Assembly (NCBI GenBank): GCA_012845835.1
Contig: JABAKD010000002.1
Coordinates: forward strand, 7,682,603-7,746,602
Source: Undaria pinnatifida
Taxonomy: Eukaryota > Sar > Phaeophyceae > Laminariales > Alariaceae
Length of the DNA stretch: 64,000 nt
Direction of reading: 5' to 3'
Shown here: positions 1-12,009 of the stretch, one piece after another
Position numbering within the stretch: position 1 is the stretch's first letter
How the letters are laid out: each line of letters begins with the position of its first letter
Notes under the pieces: model-generated
The model's input: the letters and a program-made list of their open reading frames with translations, nothing else
Told to the model about the DNA's origin: nothing
Databases searched by the model: none
Program-made: the position numbers and the translations under genes

Positions 1-421
1 AAGGTGAGGTAGCATGACAGGTTCAAACACGTACGCGTATCCTATACACGCAAACACACAGGAGTATTGCTGCGCTACACACGTATGTACCACACAGAGA
101 GAGTCCTGTGAATGTGTATCGGAAGAGTTGGTCTCCCCAGTCAAGATACCGCTCTGCTGTATGGACATTCCGCTGCATGGTGTGTGTGCGGAGATTCCGC
201 CGCAGCACGAGGAGGTGGTACGCCGTAAGGTTTGAAGAGGGCGAAGAACACGCAGCCGCAGAGAAGGAGGAACCTAGAACGAGCGAAGAGGCTCATAGCA
301 GACACCCACAGCACGCGGCGGAGGTGAGCTGCGACAGGAACCAGCGAGAGAATGTATGCAGCAGCCGAACTGAAGGACGCAGTCGCCGTCGCACGCAGAC
401 ACGGCAGACCGCAAGGGCAGG

Positions 422-1190
422 ATCGAACAGCAGAGGCGCAAACGTTCCAGCGCATGCACCACCAGCGCTGGGTTGGCAGGCCAGCCGAAGGGTGCTTGTA
501 TGCTACTACTAGCAGTGTAGAGTGTGTTGGTGTTGGTGTGTGTGTCCCAAAATGCAGCCATCGAACAGCAGAGGCGCAAACGTTCCAGCGCATGCACCAC
601 CAGCGCTGGGTTGGCAGGCCAGCCGAAGGGTGCTTGTATGCTACTACTAGCAGTGTAGAGTGTGTTGGTGTTGGTGTGTGTGTCCCAAAATGCACCCACG
701 AGGTGGTTGTTTGCGTGCCAGGGTGTAGTTCGTCACGCCGTTTGATTTGAATCGCAGCCGTTTGAATTTTATGGTTTTGTAAGGACGAAGAGGGTTTTTT
801 GGGAAGGGATTTTTTTGTCCGCAGCCCAGGGCACAACGAAGTGAAATGTTTGTGTGTTGTGTTTTTTTTGTTGTCCCGCATCGTGATGTAGCAGGATCGA
901 ACAGCAGAGGCGCAAACGTTCCAGCGCATGCACCACCAGCGCTGGGTTGGCAGGCCAGCCGAAGGGTGCTTGTATGCTACTACTAGCAGTGTAGAGTGTG
1001 TTGGTGTTGGTGTGTGTGTCCCAAAATGCACCACCAGCACTGGGTTGGCAGGGCAGCCGAACTGTGCTTGGATGGCAGCTGCACGGTGCTTGGATGGTAC
1101 TAGCAGTGTAGTGTGTGTTGGTATTGATGTATGTGCTGGGTTGGCAGGGCAGCCGAACGGTGCTTGGATGCTAGTAGCAGTGTCGGGGGG
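422..1190. repeat. Minisatellite with ~135-bp unit, three good and two degenerate copies
   Basis: Nearly identical units start at about 422, 560 and 896. Each runs from ATCGAACAGCAGAGGCG to CCCAAAATGCA. About 200 bp of unrelated sequence separates the second and third copies, and two shorter diverged units follow between 1031 and 1190. The first two units are 138 bp apart, a multiple of three, so an open frame runs through both (a 46-residue repeat). I see no other sign of coding, such as a recognisable domain or splice sites, so I call it a repeat and not a gene. Confidence 0.85.
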
Positions 1191-1219
1191 GGGCGAACCC
1201 CCCCCCCCGGGCCCGACAC
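1178..1219. repeat. G/C inverted repeat (hairpin)
   Basis: TGTCGGG followed by a G-run faces a C-run followed by CCCGACA, separated by only a few bases (CGAA). The arms can form a very stable hairpin at the downstream edge of the minisatellite. No function is visible. Confidence 0.7.
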
Positions 1220-1599
1220 AGTGTGCGTTGGAAGGACCCTCACCAGTGTGCGTTCGAAAAAGTATATGGAAAAACTATTGTATGTATTTTTTATAATTTT
1301 AGCATGGTATCACGGGTCCAGGATTCTTGTAATCCTGAAATATCAGCCTGCTTTTCTTATCGTCCTGTTTCTTATTAGATGACCTGTGCGCATGGTGGCA
1401 ATAGAGCGTGGGTTGCTCTACACGGGTAAAGACGATGACGAATCCCAAGACAACGACGATGTATGACCAAGACCACCTCCCGCGGACCCGTACAATCCAG
1501 TTGCAATTCGGTGTACAGCACGGGATATCAAATGAGAAACAGAAATACCGGCCCAGACTGGGTTTCTTATCTGAGAGAGAGTGCGTTGTACACAAACTT

Positions 1600-1686
1600 C
1601 AACCCCTTTAGAGCCCCAAAACCCCTCCCTATATTAATTCCGAGTAATTATGTCCCCAAAACAGGTTTTCCAGGTGTAAAGGCTTA
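1600..1686 (+). mobile_element. TTAA-flanked piggyBac-like MITE, copy 1
   Basis: The left end has ACCCCTTTAGAGCCCC and the right end GTGTAAAGGCTTAA. The body matches the other copies in this window: CCCTCCCTATA, then AGTAATTATGTCCCCAAAA, then a TTTTCCAGG motif. The left TTAA has decayed to TTCA. There is no coding capacity. The assignment to piggyBac rests on TTAA target sites and CCC-starting inverted ends, which is established for that superfamily; no transposase is present here. Confidence 0.7.
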
Positions 1687-1805
1687 ATTTTCTCATTTCC
1701 CCGAGAATCCTCGCCTGGCTTTCTTATTGCTCTGTTTCTTAAGAGGTATCCCGTGCTGTGTTGTAGGACGAGGTCGTGGAAAACAGACAAGCGATGTTCA
1801 CAGCC

Positions 1806-1949
1806 CTATAGCTTTATTTGCTTCATCATGTTTCCTCGGATTGTCGTCATCTCTATATGCAGGCACCCTTTGCACGTCGGCATCGTCGGCAACTGTCCCC
1901 TGCGACTATGCTGGTTCATCTGGCTCAAGCTAAGCTCGTACTGGATCCG
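1806..1949 (-). pseudogene. Diverged copy of the exon at 2122-2391
   Basis: On the minus strand the frame starting CGG ATC CAG aligns codon by codon with the 3' half of the neighbouring exon. Shared residues include QY-LSLSQM, the MP/TP-TC-x2-C pair of cysteines and EMTT. It ends in a stop at 1808-1806. A possible acceptor (CCCAG) lies directly upstream at 1951-1952. Joining the better exon to it there would be out of frame and stop after six residues, so this is either a decayed duplicate or an alternative terminal exon. Confidence 0.45.
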
Positions 1950-1966
1950 GCTGGGATCAATCTTAG

Positions 1967-2060
1967 CCTACCCTACCCTACCCTACCCTACCCTACCCCA
2001 CCCTACCCTACCCCACCCTACCCTACCCCACCCTATCCTACCCCACCCAACCCTTCCCTA
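1967..2060. repeat. (CCCTA/CCCCA)n pentanucleotide array
   Basis: About 19 tandem pentamers, mostly CCCTA with interspersed CCCCA. It lies between the exon at 2122-2391 and its diverged copy. The unit is five bases, not the six- or seven-base units of common telomeres, and the array is internal. Confidence 0.9.
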
Positions 2061-2121
2061 TCCGGGACCGTAACTGCCGTCTCTTGGCATACGAGGTACA
2101 TCAGTAGTAGTTTCCACTCAC

Positions 2122-2394
2122 CATGTCTCCATCGTCTGTCGTGGTCATCTCCGTGGACAGGCACTCCGTGCACGTCGGGGTGGTGGGCATCAGTCCCTGG
2201 CTCTGCTGGCTCATCTGGCTCAGACTCAGCCCATACTGGGTCTGGCTGAGGTCAACAGGCAGGCCTTGTTGACTCTGACTATGACCATGATTCTGGATCC
2301 AGTTGGTGGGCTCTTGAGACGTGTCGTAGAGTCCCTGGCTTTGGCTTCCAGCGTCCCACGGCGATTGGGATCCACTCCCCCACATCGAGCACTG
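2122..2394 (-). CDS. Internal exon of an unidentified Ser/Gln-rich protein
   Basis: On the minus strand an open frame follows an acceptor (ATCATAG at 2397-2395, or CAG three bases on) and ends at ATG|GTGAGT, a near-ideal donor with the last exon base at 2122. It encodes about 90 residues rich in Ser, Gln and Thr, with SQ/SQSQ clusters, two tryptophans and a C-x2-C pair (PTCTEC) near its end, followed by an acidic TTTDDGD stretch. Codon choice favours G or C in third positions, unlike the surroundings. A related copy lies just downstream. I do not recognise the family and cannot find the flanking exons. Confidence 0.5.
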
Positions 2395-2399
2395 CTATG

Positions 2400-4600
2400 A
2401 TGATACTGCTGCTGCTGGTGAGTCCTGTTCAAGCCACCCGGTTGCTCAGCAAAGTGTCGTACTCACTCGAACGTAACAGCAGCCTAGCAATAGTGTGGGT
2501 GTGTTCAAATTTCTGTCCTGTTGCAGTGAGTGAACTTTGGACAGAAGAACTCGCCAAGTACCTATGGTAGTTGCGAGTGGTGCAACTTGTCAAGGTTGAA
2601 GACTTGGCGTCGAAGAAAGCTCTTTGTGCCTCAAGCCAAGCCTGATTACGGCCACTCTCCTCTGGTGGCCTTCACGGGACTGTTGTGCAGTGTGCAGGGT
2701 TCCATATCATGTTTTAGCCCCGATATAGAATCCTTCAAACATTTTACGGAAACCCATGGTAGATATAAAACAAAAAAGTGAAAAATGTGAAGGCCAAATG
2801 AAAGATCCGCCGGCGCACGCGGCGCGCGGCCTGATTAGATTACTCGTAGAGCTCAGCAAAACGCACCACCATTCAAGGTGGTAGAGAGAGACACACAGGG
2901 TGAGTCTTTCTTGCGCAAGCGTGATGGATGCCTGTGAGTGCACATTGCGCTACTGCTGTGCTTGTGTCGTGAGCTCACGGCAGCAACGTGATGGGCTGGA
3001 GATCTCTGCAGACACAAGAACCTTTCGGGCTGCATGGTTTTTGTTTTTCAGAGGCCCTTCGCTCCCCACAAAGTGTCACGCGGCAGATCCACATTTCGGT
3101 GACCTCTCGCTGCTGCTTCTGCTGCCGCTGCCGTTGCCAGGAAGGAGCCACCCAGCTTCTTGGTCGTGCAGGAGAACCCAGAGCGCCTGCGCCTCCTACC
3201 GGCCCGGTTCGCAACGCCGGCTGCAGCCAAAGCGCCCGAGGCACTAAACTAAGGTGAGCGTGAGTTTGAGAGTCTCAAGAGATCGAACATTTCAAACATT
3301 TCTCAGTCATGTTTCACATAGACTCTTTCACATAAAAATTCAGAAAGATTATCATGTGGCCGGCAGCGGCAGTAGTGTATATAATATCAGAAATCAGAAA
3401 GCGCCAGCCGCAGACCTCCCCAATTCCTTGGTTAATAATGTTGGTCTGTTCCCAAAAGGCAGCCACTCATCGCGCATGTCAGGAGAGCACACACACCACC
3501 ATGCGACACGTCGCATTTTCAACGCGTTGTCGTTTTTGCCGAAAGTGTCGGCACCGCGTCTCTTTCTTTCTTGTATAAATCATCGTAGGAATCGTGCACG
3601 TGCTCGTGAAACCTTGACGGCCATGTACAGCAGCAGTAGTAGTACTGCTGTTTCCAATACTTTACGTATACGTACGTACAGCGCGGAAGTAGCAGTATAC
3701 AACTGCAATATACCAGGTTTGATATACTATGAGTAGCAGTCCCAGAGCCGTACACCACCCCCAAGATTTTTTGGGGGATTTTGCCTGAACAGTTTTCTTC
3801 AGAAATGATTTGCCGCATACGGGCGGTTATTTTTGGGTAGAAAGTGACTTGAAATTTGTGTGTGGTATTTTTTTTCGCAGCGTGTGACCCGTGTACAACA
3901 AACACACTTGTAGCGACCAGAAAAACGACCTTGTGACTGCGAAACTTTCGAGAGTCTACAATACATCGCGAGAGCGCGCAGCAGTACGACCAGGGGTCAT
4001 GCTGCCTGCACCCGTCCAGCGTACTGCAGCAGCAGTCCTTTCTTTAGTGTAGGTCGGACACCAAGTAAACCAGGTGTGGCAGGTGCCGTGAATCGTCAAT
4101 TTCTCCTTCTTATTAAATAAAAGTTTGTAAACTTTTGCTATAGTCTAGTACCACACAGCTACTGCTTTCATTGGCACCGGTAAGGCTCAAAGGAACGGTC
4201 GACTTAGATGGGCTGTTGCAGGAAGGCTTACTGCTGCTGTGTGTGGGCTGGATTTGTTTGCTCTTGTCGTGTGGTGGATCCAGTGCTGAGAGGACCATGT
4301 GTTTCACGTTTTCTACACTACCAAATAGTACCGGTTCGAGTAGTGTGGGTTGTGGGGCGGTGGACTCTAGGTAGAAGCAGGGCACTGCCGCCGCTGCTGC
4401 TATGTGTGTGTGTGTTCTTCACATTAAACCGTTCTTCTACTCGTCGACATCCAGCACACCCAGTGTCCGTACTGATTCTTCACCCTAGAAAGATCAGCTC
4501 TGTGGTCACAAGCTACGACACAGATAATGCATCGTAATGCATTCGACAAAGCAATGTCATGCCCTAGTACTGGGTACGACAGGCACAACATACATACGTC
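2400..4600. other. No confident gene
   Basis: Short open frames occur on both strands, for example 2530-2781 (+) and 2975-3244 (-), but none has a recognisable domain or convincing splice sites. No strong repeat is seen apart from short simple sequence. Confidence 0.4.
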
Positions 4601-4635
4601 AGCAACAGAAATACATTGGAAGAGAGAAATACGAA

Positions 4636-4830
4636 ATAAACAAAAACAAAAACAAAAACAAAACAAAATAATAATAAGAAAACAAATAAAAACAAAGATA
4701 AAAATAAAACAAAAAATGAAACAAACAAAATGAAGGGGAAATCGAAGAAACAACCCAACCGGAAAGGAGAGCCAAAGCTCGGAAAAGAAACATAATAAAA
4801 TAAAATAAAATAAAGTAAAGTAAAACCAAA
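4636..4830. repeat. A-rich low-complexity tract
   Basis: Degenerate AAAACA/AAATA repeats, ending in a short TAAAA array near 4795-4820. The apparent Phe/Leu-rich open frames on the opposite strand come from this composition and are not genes. Confidence 0.8.
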
Positions 4831-5101
4831 ATAAGATAATCCGAACACGAGCCAAAAACCTGGACACGCAAGGAGGGAACAAAGGGGAAAAAAATACCCC
4901 AGAAAAAGACGAAAAGTGCTATGTACCTACTAGTCGGCCTGGTACCTTGCTACCCTGTCGCTATAGTGTGTAGCGTTTGTTATTTTATCATGTAGTCGAG
5001 GTAGGTAGGTGTCGTTCGTTGTTTGTTGATATTGCTGCTGCTGTTACTGTTGTTGCTGTTGTCATGCGGCCGAGAAGCCTTTGCGTGGGAGTCGGGAGGG
5101 G

Positions 5102-5165
5102 AGGGGGGAGGCGGAGCCGCGGGCGGGGGCGGGGGGGGGGGGGGAAGGAGCCGCGGGCGGGAGCG
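5102..5165. repeat. G-rich tract
   Basis: GGGAGGGG and GCGGGGGC repeats ending in a run of more than a dozen G. One of many such tracts in the window. Confidence 0.8.
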
Positions 5166-5368
5166 GGGACGGTTATCGTACAAAGAGGGGGTGAATGCAC
5201 ACCTGACACCAGGGTATACTGGTATGCCATGATCACAGATCACGGGCGTAAGGGCGAGGTCAATACATCGTACAGAGTGGCTGGAGCCTGTCCTGTGACC
5301 ACGGACTTTATTATGCGAGGTTATGTGAGAACAACAACTCCTGTTGCACAATCTCTCTTTTCACTGCG

Positions 5369-5424
5369 CTATTTAGTCTATACTGTTTGCAACTTGCTAT
5401 TTAGTCTATACTGTTTGCAACTTG
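5369..5424. repeat. Perfect 28-bp direct duplication
   Basis: The 28-bp unit starting CTATTTAGTCTATACTG occurs twice head to tail with no differences. Confidence 0.9.
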
Positions 5425-5727
5425 CGTTATAATGTTGCAATATCGCACAGGTTGCAAATATGAGTTTCGACGAAATATTCCAAGGTCTCACAGCTCTACG
5501 AGTGTAGACTATGTTGTTAAGATGCGGCCCCGAAAGGCCTGTAATATACCCTTAAAAGGTCAACAGTTCGAAGTATTATTTTTGTAATATCGTGCCTGGC
5601 ACTTGGGATCGTCGAAAGAGAAACCGTTGCAATATTTTATAGTTCAACACAACAGTACGAAGAGTGCCACAAATCGTACGTACAGTCAGCAAGCAGTACG
5701 TGATCTGTAAATAACGTTCTGACATGC

Positions 5728-5946
5728 TCACGCGTCCGCATACAACTGCAGCTTGCGCTGCCGGAGTAGTAACGGGGACCGCCGGTAGGGGCAGCTCGCG
5801 CTATCGCTATCACGGGAGCTGCAAGGACACGCCAGCTAACGCTGGATGGCGAATACAGCTGAGTTTAATCGACACACGACGTGTATTTGAAAATACGTGG
5901 AAGTGTGGTGAGCTTAAGATTTATTTTCCCCATCCACCGGAGGATA
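5728..5946 (+). mobile_element. SINE-like dispersed repeat (family S) with AAT tail
   Basis: It begins near CGCGTCCGCAT, contains GACCGCCGGTAGGGGCAG, then a gap, then TACGTGGAAGTGTGGTGAGC, and ends CCGGAGGAT. The end runs straight into the AAT microsatellite. Other copies start near 6425, 11380, 12010 (3' part), 25265 and 26083. A fixed 3' end followed by A-rich or simple-repeat tails suggests a short retroposon. No pol III promoter box was recognised, so the SINE label is an inference. This copy has an uninterrupted GAGCTTAAG, the empty site used by an inserted element in two other copies. Confidence 0.65.
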
Positions 5947-6278
<332 letters not shown>

Positions 6279-6424
6279 CTTATGACTTTTATGGCGGCTT
6301 ATAACCTGTTGTACGGCGTGTGGCCCCTGAGTTACAGTAGGCCAGGCAGCCCACAGGAGAGGCAAAGAAAGCACTCAGTCGGGAGTTAATCAGCTGGTTG
6401 GTGTTTCAGCTCAAGCTCCGAAGA

Positions 6425-6558
6425 GCATGGGATGAAATGGTGCGCCAGCTAGCGTTGGGCTGCGAAAGCAACTGAGTTAAATCGACACACGACGCGTATG
6501 AAAATACGTGGAAGTGTGGTGAGCTAAAGCTTTATTTTTCCCCATCCGCCGGAGGATG
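6425..6558 (+). mobile_element. SINE-like repeat (family S), second copy
   Basis: Matches 5840-5946, including CGACACACGACG, TACGTGGAAGTGTGGTGAGC and CCGCCGGAGGATGAAG. The GAGCTTAA site of the first copy is GAGCTAAA here. The 5' part is diverged. Confidence 0.6.
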
Positions 6559-6559
6559 A

Positions 6560-8880
6560 AGATAGGCGCTGATCAGGCCTGTTGTATTGATTGTCGGTCC
6601 TGTCCCCGAGAGGAGGGAGGAGAGTGTGCGGATGTGCGGGGAGCACGCTTGTTTGTTTCCGCTCGACCACCCTGGATCGACACAGAAGCAAGCTCCAATA
6701 CCCCGGACCCTGATCGTCAGGTCGCTCTCAGTTTTTATAAAAATTGAAAATCGCCAGGTGCGAGTAGAACCGATTGAATGGTTGAAACTCAACATTGCAA
6801 GCTGCGGGGTACATCTACTGTATGTTTAATTAATGTACAGCAGTAGTTGCACAAAATTTACGGAAGGTCGTTCGCGTGCGTTATATGTTTGATCCTCGTG
6901 AGAGATATAGGTCGGTTACCCCTCTGGATGTTGTCAGGGTCAACAGGACGATTTCCTATAATAATCAAATTAAAAAACGCCAGATGTGAGTACAACCGAT
7001 TGAATGGTTGAAACTCAGTTTGAACGGTTGCGATCCTTCCCAATTGAATATGCTCAAGCGGCGTTGATTGTGCCGCATTCTTATGTAGTCGGCATTTGAC
7101 ATGCCGCCCTGCTTGTGCTGGTGTGGCACTTTCTGTTGCTGTGGGCTACTCGTAACAGGCGATTATGTACCGATCAGCGACTCAGTTGTTGCTGTTGTTG
7201 TTCTCACGTCAACTCGCATAATCAAGTCCGTGGTCACAGGACAGGCTCCAGACACTCTGGAGTGGAAGAATACCCCAGGGAAAAAACACAAAGAAACATG
7301 GATGTACCACGCAGCTTGCAAAGTCGAGTTTCAACCACTCAATCGGCCGTACTCACAACTGACGCTTTGCAATTACGTAGTACAGTACCACGCAGCTTGC
7401 AAAGTTGAGTTTCAATCATTCAATCGGTCGTACTCACAGCTGACGTTTTTCAATTTTTATCAAAAACAAACCCAGTATAGACGACTGGCTGCTGCTGCCA
7501 CGGTAGCAAGCTAACTGTCCTTAGTAGCTGGTCGTTACACAGAGAAGCTAGATTGGTTTAGAGCACACGAATTCGCAAAGAACAAACACGGCGTAGGTAA
7601 GCTTTCCTGTTTCTTACAATTAGTACTCCGGTATGATACAGCGGCAGGTCTCCCTTGCCATTCGTAGTAAGCAGGTATTGCTGGCCCCAGTCTGGGTTTT
7701 TTATCTGGGAAGGAGCGCATTCAAAAACTAGCTTCTCAAAATTGTGAAGTATTTTGGATTGCTCCCTGTTTGCGGGGCGTTTAAGAAGTTTGGACTAACT
7801 AAACCGTGCTCAGCGGCTAGCTCCACACTAAATCCTATATATAAACCTACCTATGGTCAGGGTTCACAGGGTTGCTTAGAGGTTGGTGTCACCAAAAGGT
7901 TTCTGGCCTTGCTCAGGCTTTTGTGTTTCGTTTCGTTTTCTTGTTGGCGAGCCCATACTGTACTCTGGTCGTAGTCGGTGACCGCGGAACTGCTACCGAA
8001 CTGAAGTTGTTGGGCAGATGGTCGACTTGACTGCAGGACAGGCAGTCAAAAAAAGTCCTGCAGGTCATCGGTCTGCTTGGTCGAGGCTGATTTTTCGAAT
8101 GCCCATTTTGTAATAGAAAAACGCTACCTAAACAAGCCGCGGAGCCGCGTGACTGCCCCCACCGACCTCGAACCCTCCCGAAGAAGGGTTGAGGTTAGGA
8201 TAGCCGTTAGGGGTAGGTCTTGGGTCTGGTTAATCTAGGCCGACGTGCGAGCTCGAAATCGACCACCATCGACCTGCAGGTTTTTTTTGCCGGGCCGTCC
8301 TGCATTTAGGGAGGGCAAGCTGGGCGTGTTTTTTTCATGTAGGCTGCTACTGCTGCACGTTACCATGGAAATTATGTGTGTGTGACACGATAGTAGATGC
8401 AGTGCCTGGTGCGTTCGATGGATGCCGGCAAGAAATAGGAATGCTAAAAAAGCGATGCACCATAAGACCGACGTGAAGTACAGTACCGTGGCTGGGAAAA
8501 CGCAGGACACCTGTGACCACGGCTTGTCCACAAACAAAAAGGCCGACGGAATGAAAAACTTTGTCGCAGGCAGGACTTGGGCTGGAGAAGCACAAAGCGT
8601 GTCGATGCAACGTACCGGTAGGAGCACACACACCCCACAACGAACACATTTGAAGCTGTTTTTCAACTCGGAGAGTGCAAACACCGAGCGACGGGTGTGT
8701 GTGGAAAGTTTTCGGCGAGACCTAGCCACAGCCACTACTTTCGTCGGAAGTGCCCGCCCGGCTGGGCGTGTATGGCGACATTTCAACGAGGCCTTTCCAC
8801 AAACGGTAACTTTCGTTTGTGTGTGTATGCCCCCCCTGGTAGATTGTTCCGTATTTTGGCCCAAGAAGAAAAGGCCAGTC
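6560..8880. other. Gene-free stretch with diverged repeats
   Basis: Contains pieces of the GTTGAAACTC/TTGCAAGCTG family near 6780-6815 and 6980-7020, and an inverted piece of the TGTGACCACGGACTT family near 7200-7260. The longest frame, 8235-8882 (-), has no recognisable domain and overlaps the repeat motif CTGTGACCACGGCTTGTCC. Confidence 0.45.
7304..7460. repeat. Direct duplication of a dispersed repeat, 81-bp period
   Basis: Two copies of GTACCACGCAGCTTGCAAAG followed by GAGTTTCAA, CAATCGG and GTACTCACA begin at 7304 and 7385. Related pieces lie near 5450, 6970, 13910, 24780 and 46555. Confidence 0.75.
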
Positions 8881-8939
8881 ATGCCAAAATAAAAAATACC
8901 GCATTCTCAGAATGTTCAGGCCTGTTCAACCCCCTCCCA

Positions 8940-9073
8940 CGATTTCCCTCTCCCATGGTGTGGCAGAGCCAAATACGACCGCCTTATCGGGGGAAGCCGC
9001 ATTATTTCTCCCCCAGTCGCGCGATATTGACCGCCTTATATAGGGATACCGCCTTGTTGAGGAACCCCTACTA
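8940..9073. mobile_element. Partial copy of the CAGTAGGGGT inverted-end element
   Basis: Shares CGACCGCCTTAT, GGGAAGCCGC, CCCCAGTCGCGC and the terminal AACCCCTACT with the element at 20220-20403. The left inverted end is not visible. Confidence 0.5.
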
Positions 9074-9458
9074 GCTGCTGTGGCTTACTCTAGGACAACC
9101 GATTCCGACAGAGTTCGGGTATCCAAAGATTGAAGGACGGATGTATACGGGTTTTCACCGACATGGAAGCCTCACTGGGCTCCCCTGTGCTGTGTCAGTT
9201 CGACCCTCTGCGTCATCTTGCGGTGCTATTCCGGCTTGACCCGGGAGGGTCGAATCTGACATCCATCCCAGGGTTTGGGTTGTCTGTTTGCCTTACGTCT
9301 GAGATCTTCGTTAACCCGCCGTTTTCGTTGTTGTTGTCGGGGCCCTTTTGGATTTGGAGAGTCGACTCTGATGTCCACTCCTAAGGTGTGTGGTATCTGG
9401 TATTCATATATTGCGTGTTGCATGGTGGTTTTGCGCTTTCAGTGGGTTCGAAGGAGTA

Positions 9459-9850
9459 CACACAATTCGACGCGAGTCGACGAGGAAAAGAGAGTGCTTA
9501 ATTATTCTCGCGATAAATATGAAGGCGTTATTATACCGTGGTGAAGAGGGGAGAGGAGGTCCCGCTATGTGACCCCGGATCTGAGTTACTGCTGGGAGGG
9601 AGCGCGAGACTAGTGCGAGGATAGTGAATGGGATCAAGAAGAGAAAAGTAAAAAGGCGTATCAAAGGCGTACAATTCGGCGCGAGTCGACGATGGAAAAG
9701 AGTGCTGAATTATGCTCGCGACAAAGAGCGAAGGCGCGCACCATAGTGTGGACGGGGGAGGAAGAGCCTGCTTAGGAGACCCCGGGTTTGAGTTACGTCT
9801 AGGGAGGGCGAAGGAGAAAAAAAAAGTGCGAACATGATGAATGGGATGAG
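9459..9850 (+). repeat. Two tandem copies of the ACGCGAGTCGACGA repeat (family D)
   Basis: Copies start near 9459 and 9668. Each has AATTCGRCGCGAGTCGACGA, then TCTCGCGA-AAA, AAGGCG, a G/A-rich block, then GACCCCGG-TTGAGTTAC. Further copies lie at 10738-10915 (+) and 42195-42345 (-), with relatives at 15330-15530 and 54838-55210. No coding capacity was seen. Confidence 0.7.
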
Positions 9851-10737
9851 CAAAAAAGGAAAGAAAAGATAGGGGGATGTGTTACCTCACGTGTTACACT
9901 TGGAAACCTACATTAGGCGGAAAAGACATGTACCCTGGTGTACCTGGGTACTTTTACACCTAAAAAAAACACTCGTGCTTTATACCTATGGCACGACGAT
10001 GTCTTTTCGGCCAATCGAGAGGTCAGTATGGTGTCAATTTGAGTCTGTACCTTTATATGAGTCAAAAACGGACCAGGTATACCTGTTTTTGGTTGTTGCC
10101 CGTAATGAATCCTAAGGTCAGCCGCGGACGTACAGCAGTCAAGTCAGCCATCATCGTAACATAATGTTTTCTTTTGAATTCTTCTTGTTTCTGTTTCGTT
10201 CTCGAGTTGATGCTGGTTCATGCGTTTCTGGTTATTTCTTTTTTGCTTTGCCTGACGTAGATGACGTAGTTTCATCATCAATATTGCCTGTTTTCGTTTC
10301 TGCTGATTTCTTTTCTGCGGCGGTTAGTAAAGCTCGCGTTCCTGTCTTGCGTTTTTTTTCTCTTCTTGACGTTTTGTGTTTGGTCACTCTTCACTCGTAG
10401 TTGCTAATCATACGCATGAACACAAGCATGCAACAGCAGCAACAAAACACGGCGTGTAACAGCAGGTGCGGGTCACGAGTGTTGAGCTGTTTTTGTCAGC
10501 TCTGATGTGGATTGTTTTTGCTTTTGTCGTTTGATTATTAGTTTTTTGGTGTTATGTGTCACGGGTCGTGGGGGAACAAGCCAGACAAGGCTTGTTCTCC
10601 CGCGCCGAGCTCTACCCACCGCCACCTTCGCCACCGTTTGTTTTTTTTTGTAATTCGAGGGAAGTCATAGGGTATTCGCTAAAATATCCAAAATCGAAGG
10701 AATCAACTGCTGAGAGCAATTATGATAGCAGGATCGG

Positions 10738-10915
10738 TAGGCAAAATTCGATGCGAGTCGACGGGGGATGAAATAGCTGGAATCTTCTCGCGATACAAAA
10801 GAAGCACGTGTCGTAGTGGAGAGGGGGAAGAAGAGCCTGCGTGGTGGCCCCGGAGCTGAGTTGTGCCTAGGAAGGGAGAAGGAGAAGGGGAAAGGAAAAA
10901 TGCGAAGATAAAAGA
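10738..10915 (+). repeat. Family D repeat, third copy
   Basis: Matches 9459-9640 from AAATTCGATGCGAGTCGACG to CCCCGGAGCTGAGTTG. Confidence 0.7.
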
Positions 10916-11131
10916 AGGGATGAGAAATATATTTCTGTACTCCGAAGTATATATCATGTATGTAACCCCTTTGAGCTTCGTAGAGGGAAGAAACACGTTG
11001 AAAAATGTGGCGATTCCATTGCGTGGCCAAGCCCGCTTACGGACAGTTGCATGTGCGATATGTCGATATGTATCGCTGAAAAATTGTAGTTTTTTTTTGC
11101 TGCAGAACGTGACTATTGCATCTAGGATTTG

Positions 11132-11325
11132 GCGTCGGCACGGACACCGGGTGTGCTAGGTCTCGATGGGTGGAGAATAACAGAGCAACGCGAAGAGCAC
11201 GCCAACACCCACTACGACGAGGCATTTGCCGGTACGGATACTGGGGTGTGTGCTAGATGGCGATGGGTGAAAATAACGGCTTCACGTGAAGAACACACCA
11301 ACACACGCAGCATCGGCGACAAAGA
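11132..11325. repeat. Direct duplication, ~98-bp period
   Basis: Two diverged units share CGG-ACGGA-AC-GGGTGTG, CGATGGGTG, AATAACG and GAAGA-CAC-CCAACAC. Confidence 0.65.
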
Positions 11326-11379
11326 GCAACCTGGCATGCTGGGGTGGGTTGCGTGTCCGAGGTGCGATGTAAGGTGTCC

Positions 11380-11515
11380 GCCGGTAGGGACAGCTCGCGC
11401 TGTCGTTGCCACGGGAACCAACCGAAGGATACCCCAGCTCGAGCTGGATTGTGAATACAGCAGTTGTGTTAACTTGACGCACGATATTATAAAAAATGAA
11501 AATACACTCCAGCTG
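11380..11515 (+). mobile_element. SINE-like repeat (family S), 5' part
   Basis: Has CGCCGGTAGGGACAGCTCGC, ACGGGAACC, GGATTGTGAATACAGC and TTGACGCACGA as in the copy at 5774. The 3' half is replaced by another repeat in inverted orientation (CACTCCAGCTGTGAGATCG). Confidence 0.55.
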
Positions 11516-12009
11516 TGAGATCGAAGATTTCGTCGAAACTCATCTTTACAAGCTGTGTGTGATACTCCGATCGCGCGCATTACGAGTTGAGTGTCCTCAT
11601 TAAGGATATAGGTCGGCGACTCCCCTTACAACTACAGTGTAGCTATCAGGGTCAACAGGGTGATTTTAGTCAGTCTGTGCGCGGAAACTATAAAACCCGT
11701 TTCTGAGGGGGACAAAATCTGACAGCTGTGACGGGAAATGTATCCTTTTATCAAGTGAATCTTGTAAGTCGAATAACCGGTGAGGGGGGCGGGCGGAGTT
11801 TTGAAGGACGTGGGGGCCTGGTTTTGATCAAAAGCGAGCGGGTTTAGAGGGGGGGGGGGAAGGGGGGGCAATTTGTGCATGTAAGCTATAAATCCTTTCG
11901 AGGGGATAAATCTGACGGTTTTGGCACCAGTATATTATTGGGGGGGGGGGGGGGGGGGGTTGGGGCGGGGGGGGGGGGCGGGGGGGGCAGCTCAATATGT
12001 GCGTGGAAA

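Noticed and set aside
1967-2060. CCCTA array as a telomere or internal telomeric repeat
   Set aside because: The unit is five bases, the array is internal and short, and CCCCA variants are mixed in.
8235-8882. 215-codon minus-strand frame
   Set aside because: No domain, ordinary composition, and it overlaps a dispersed-repeat motif (CTGTGACCACGGCTTGTCC).
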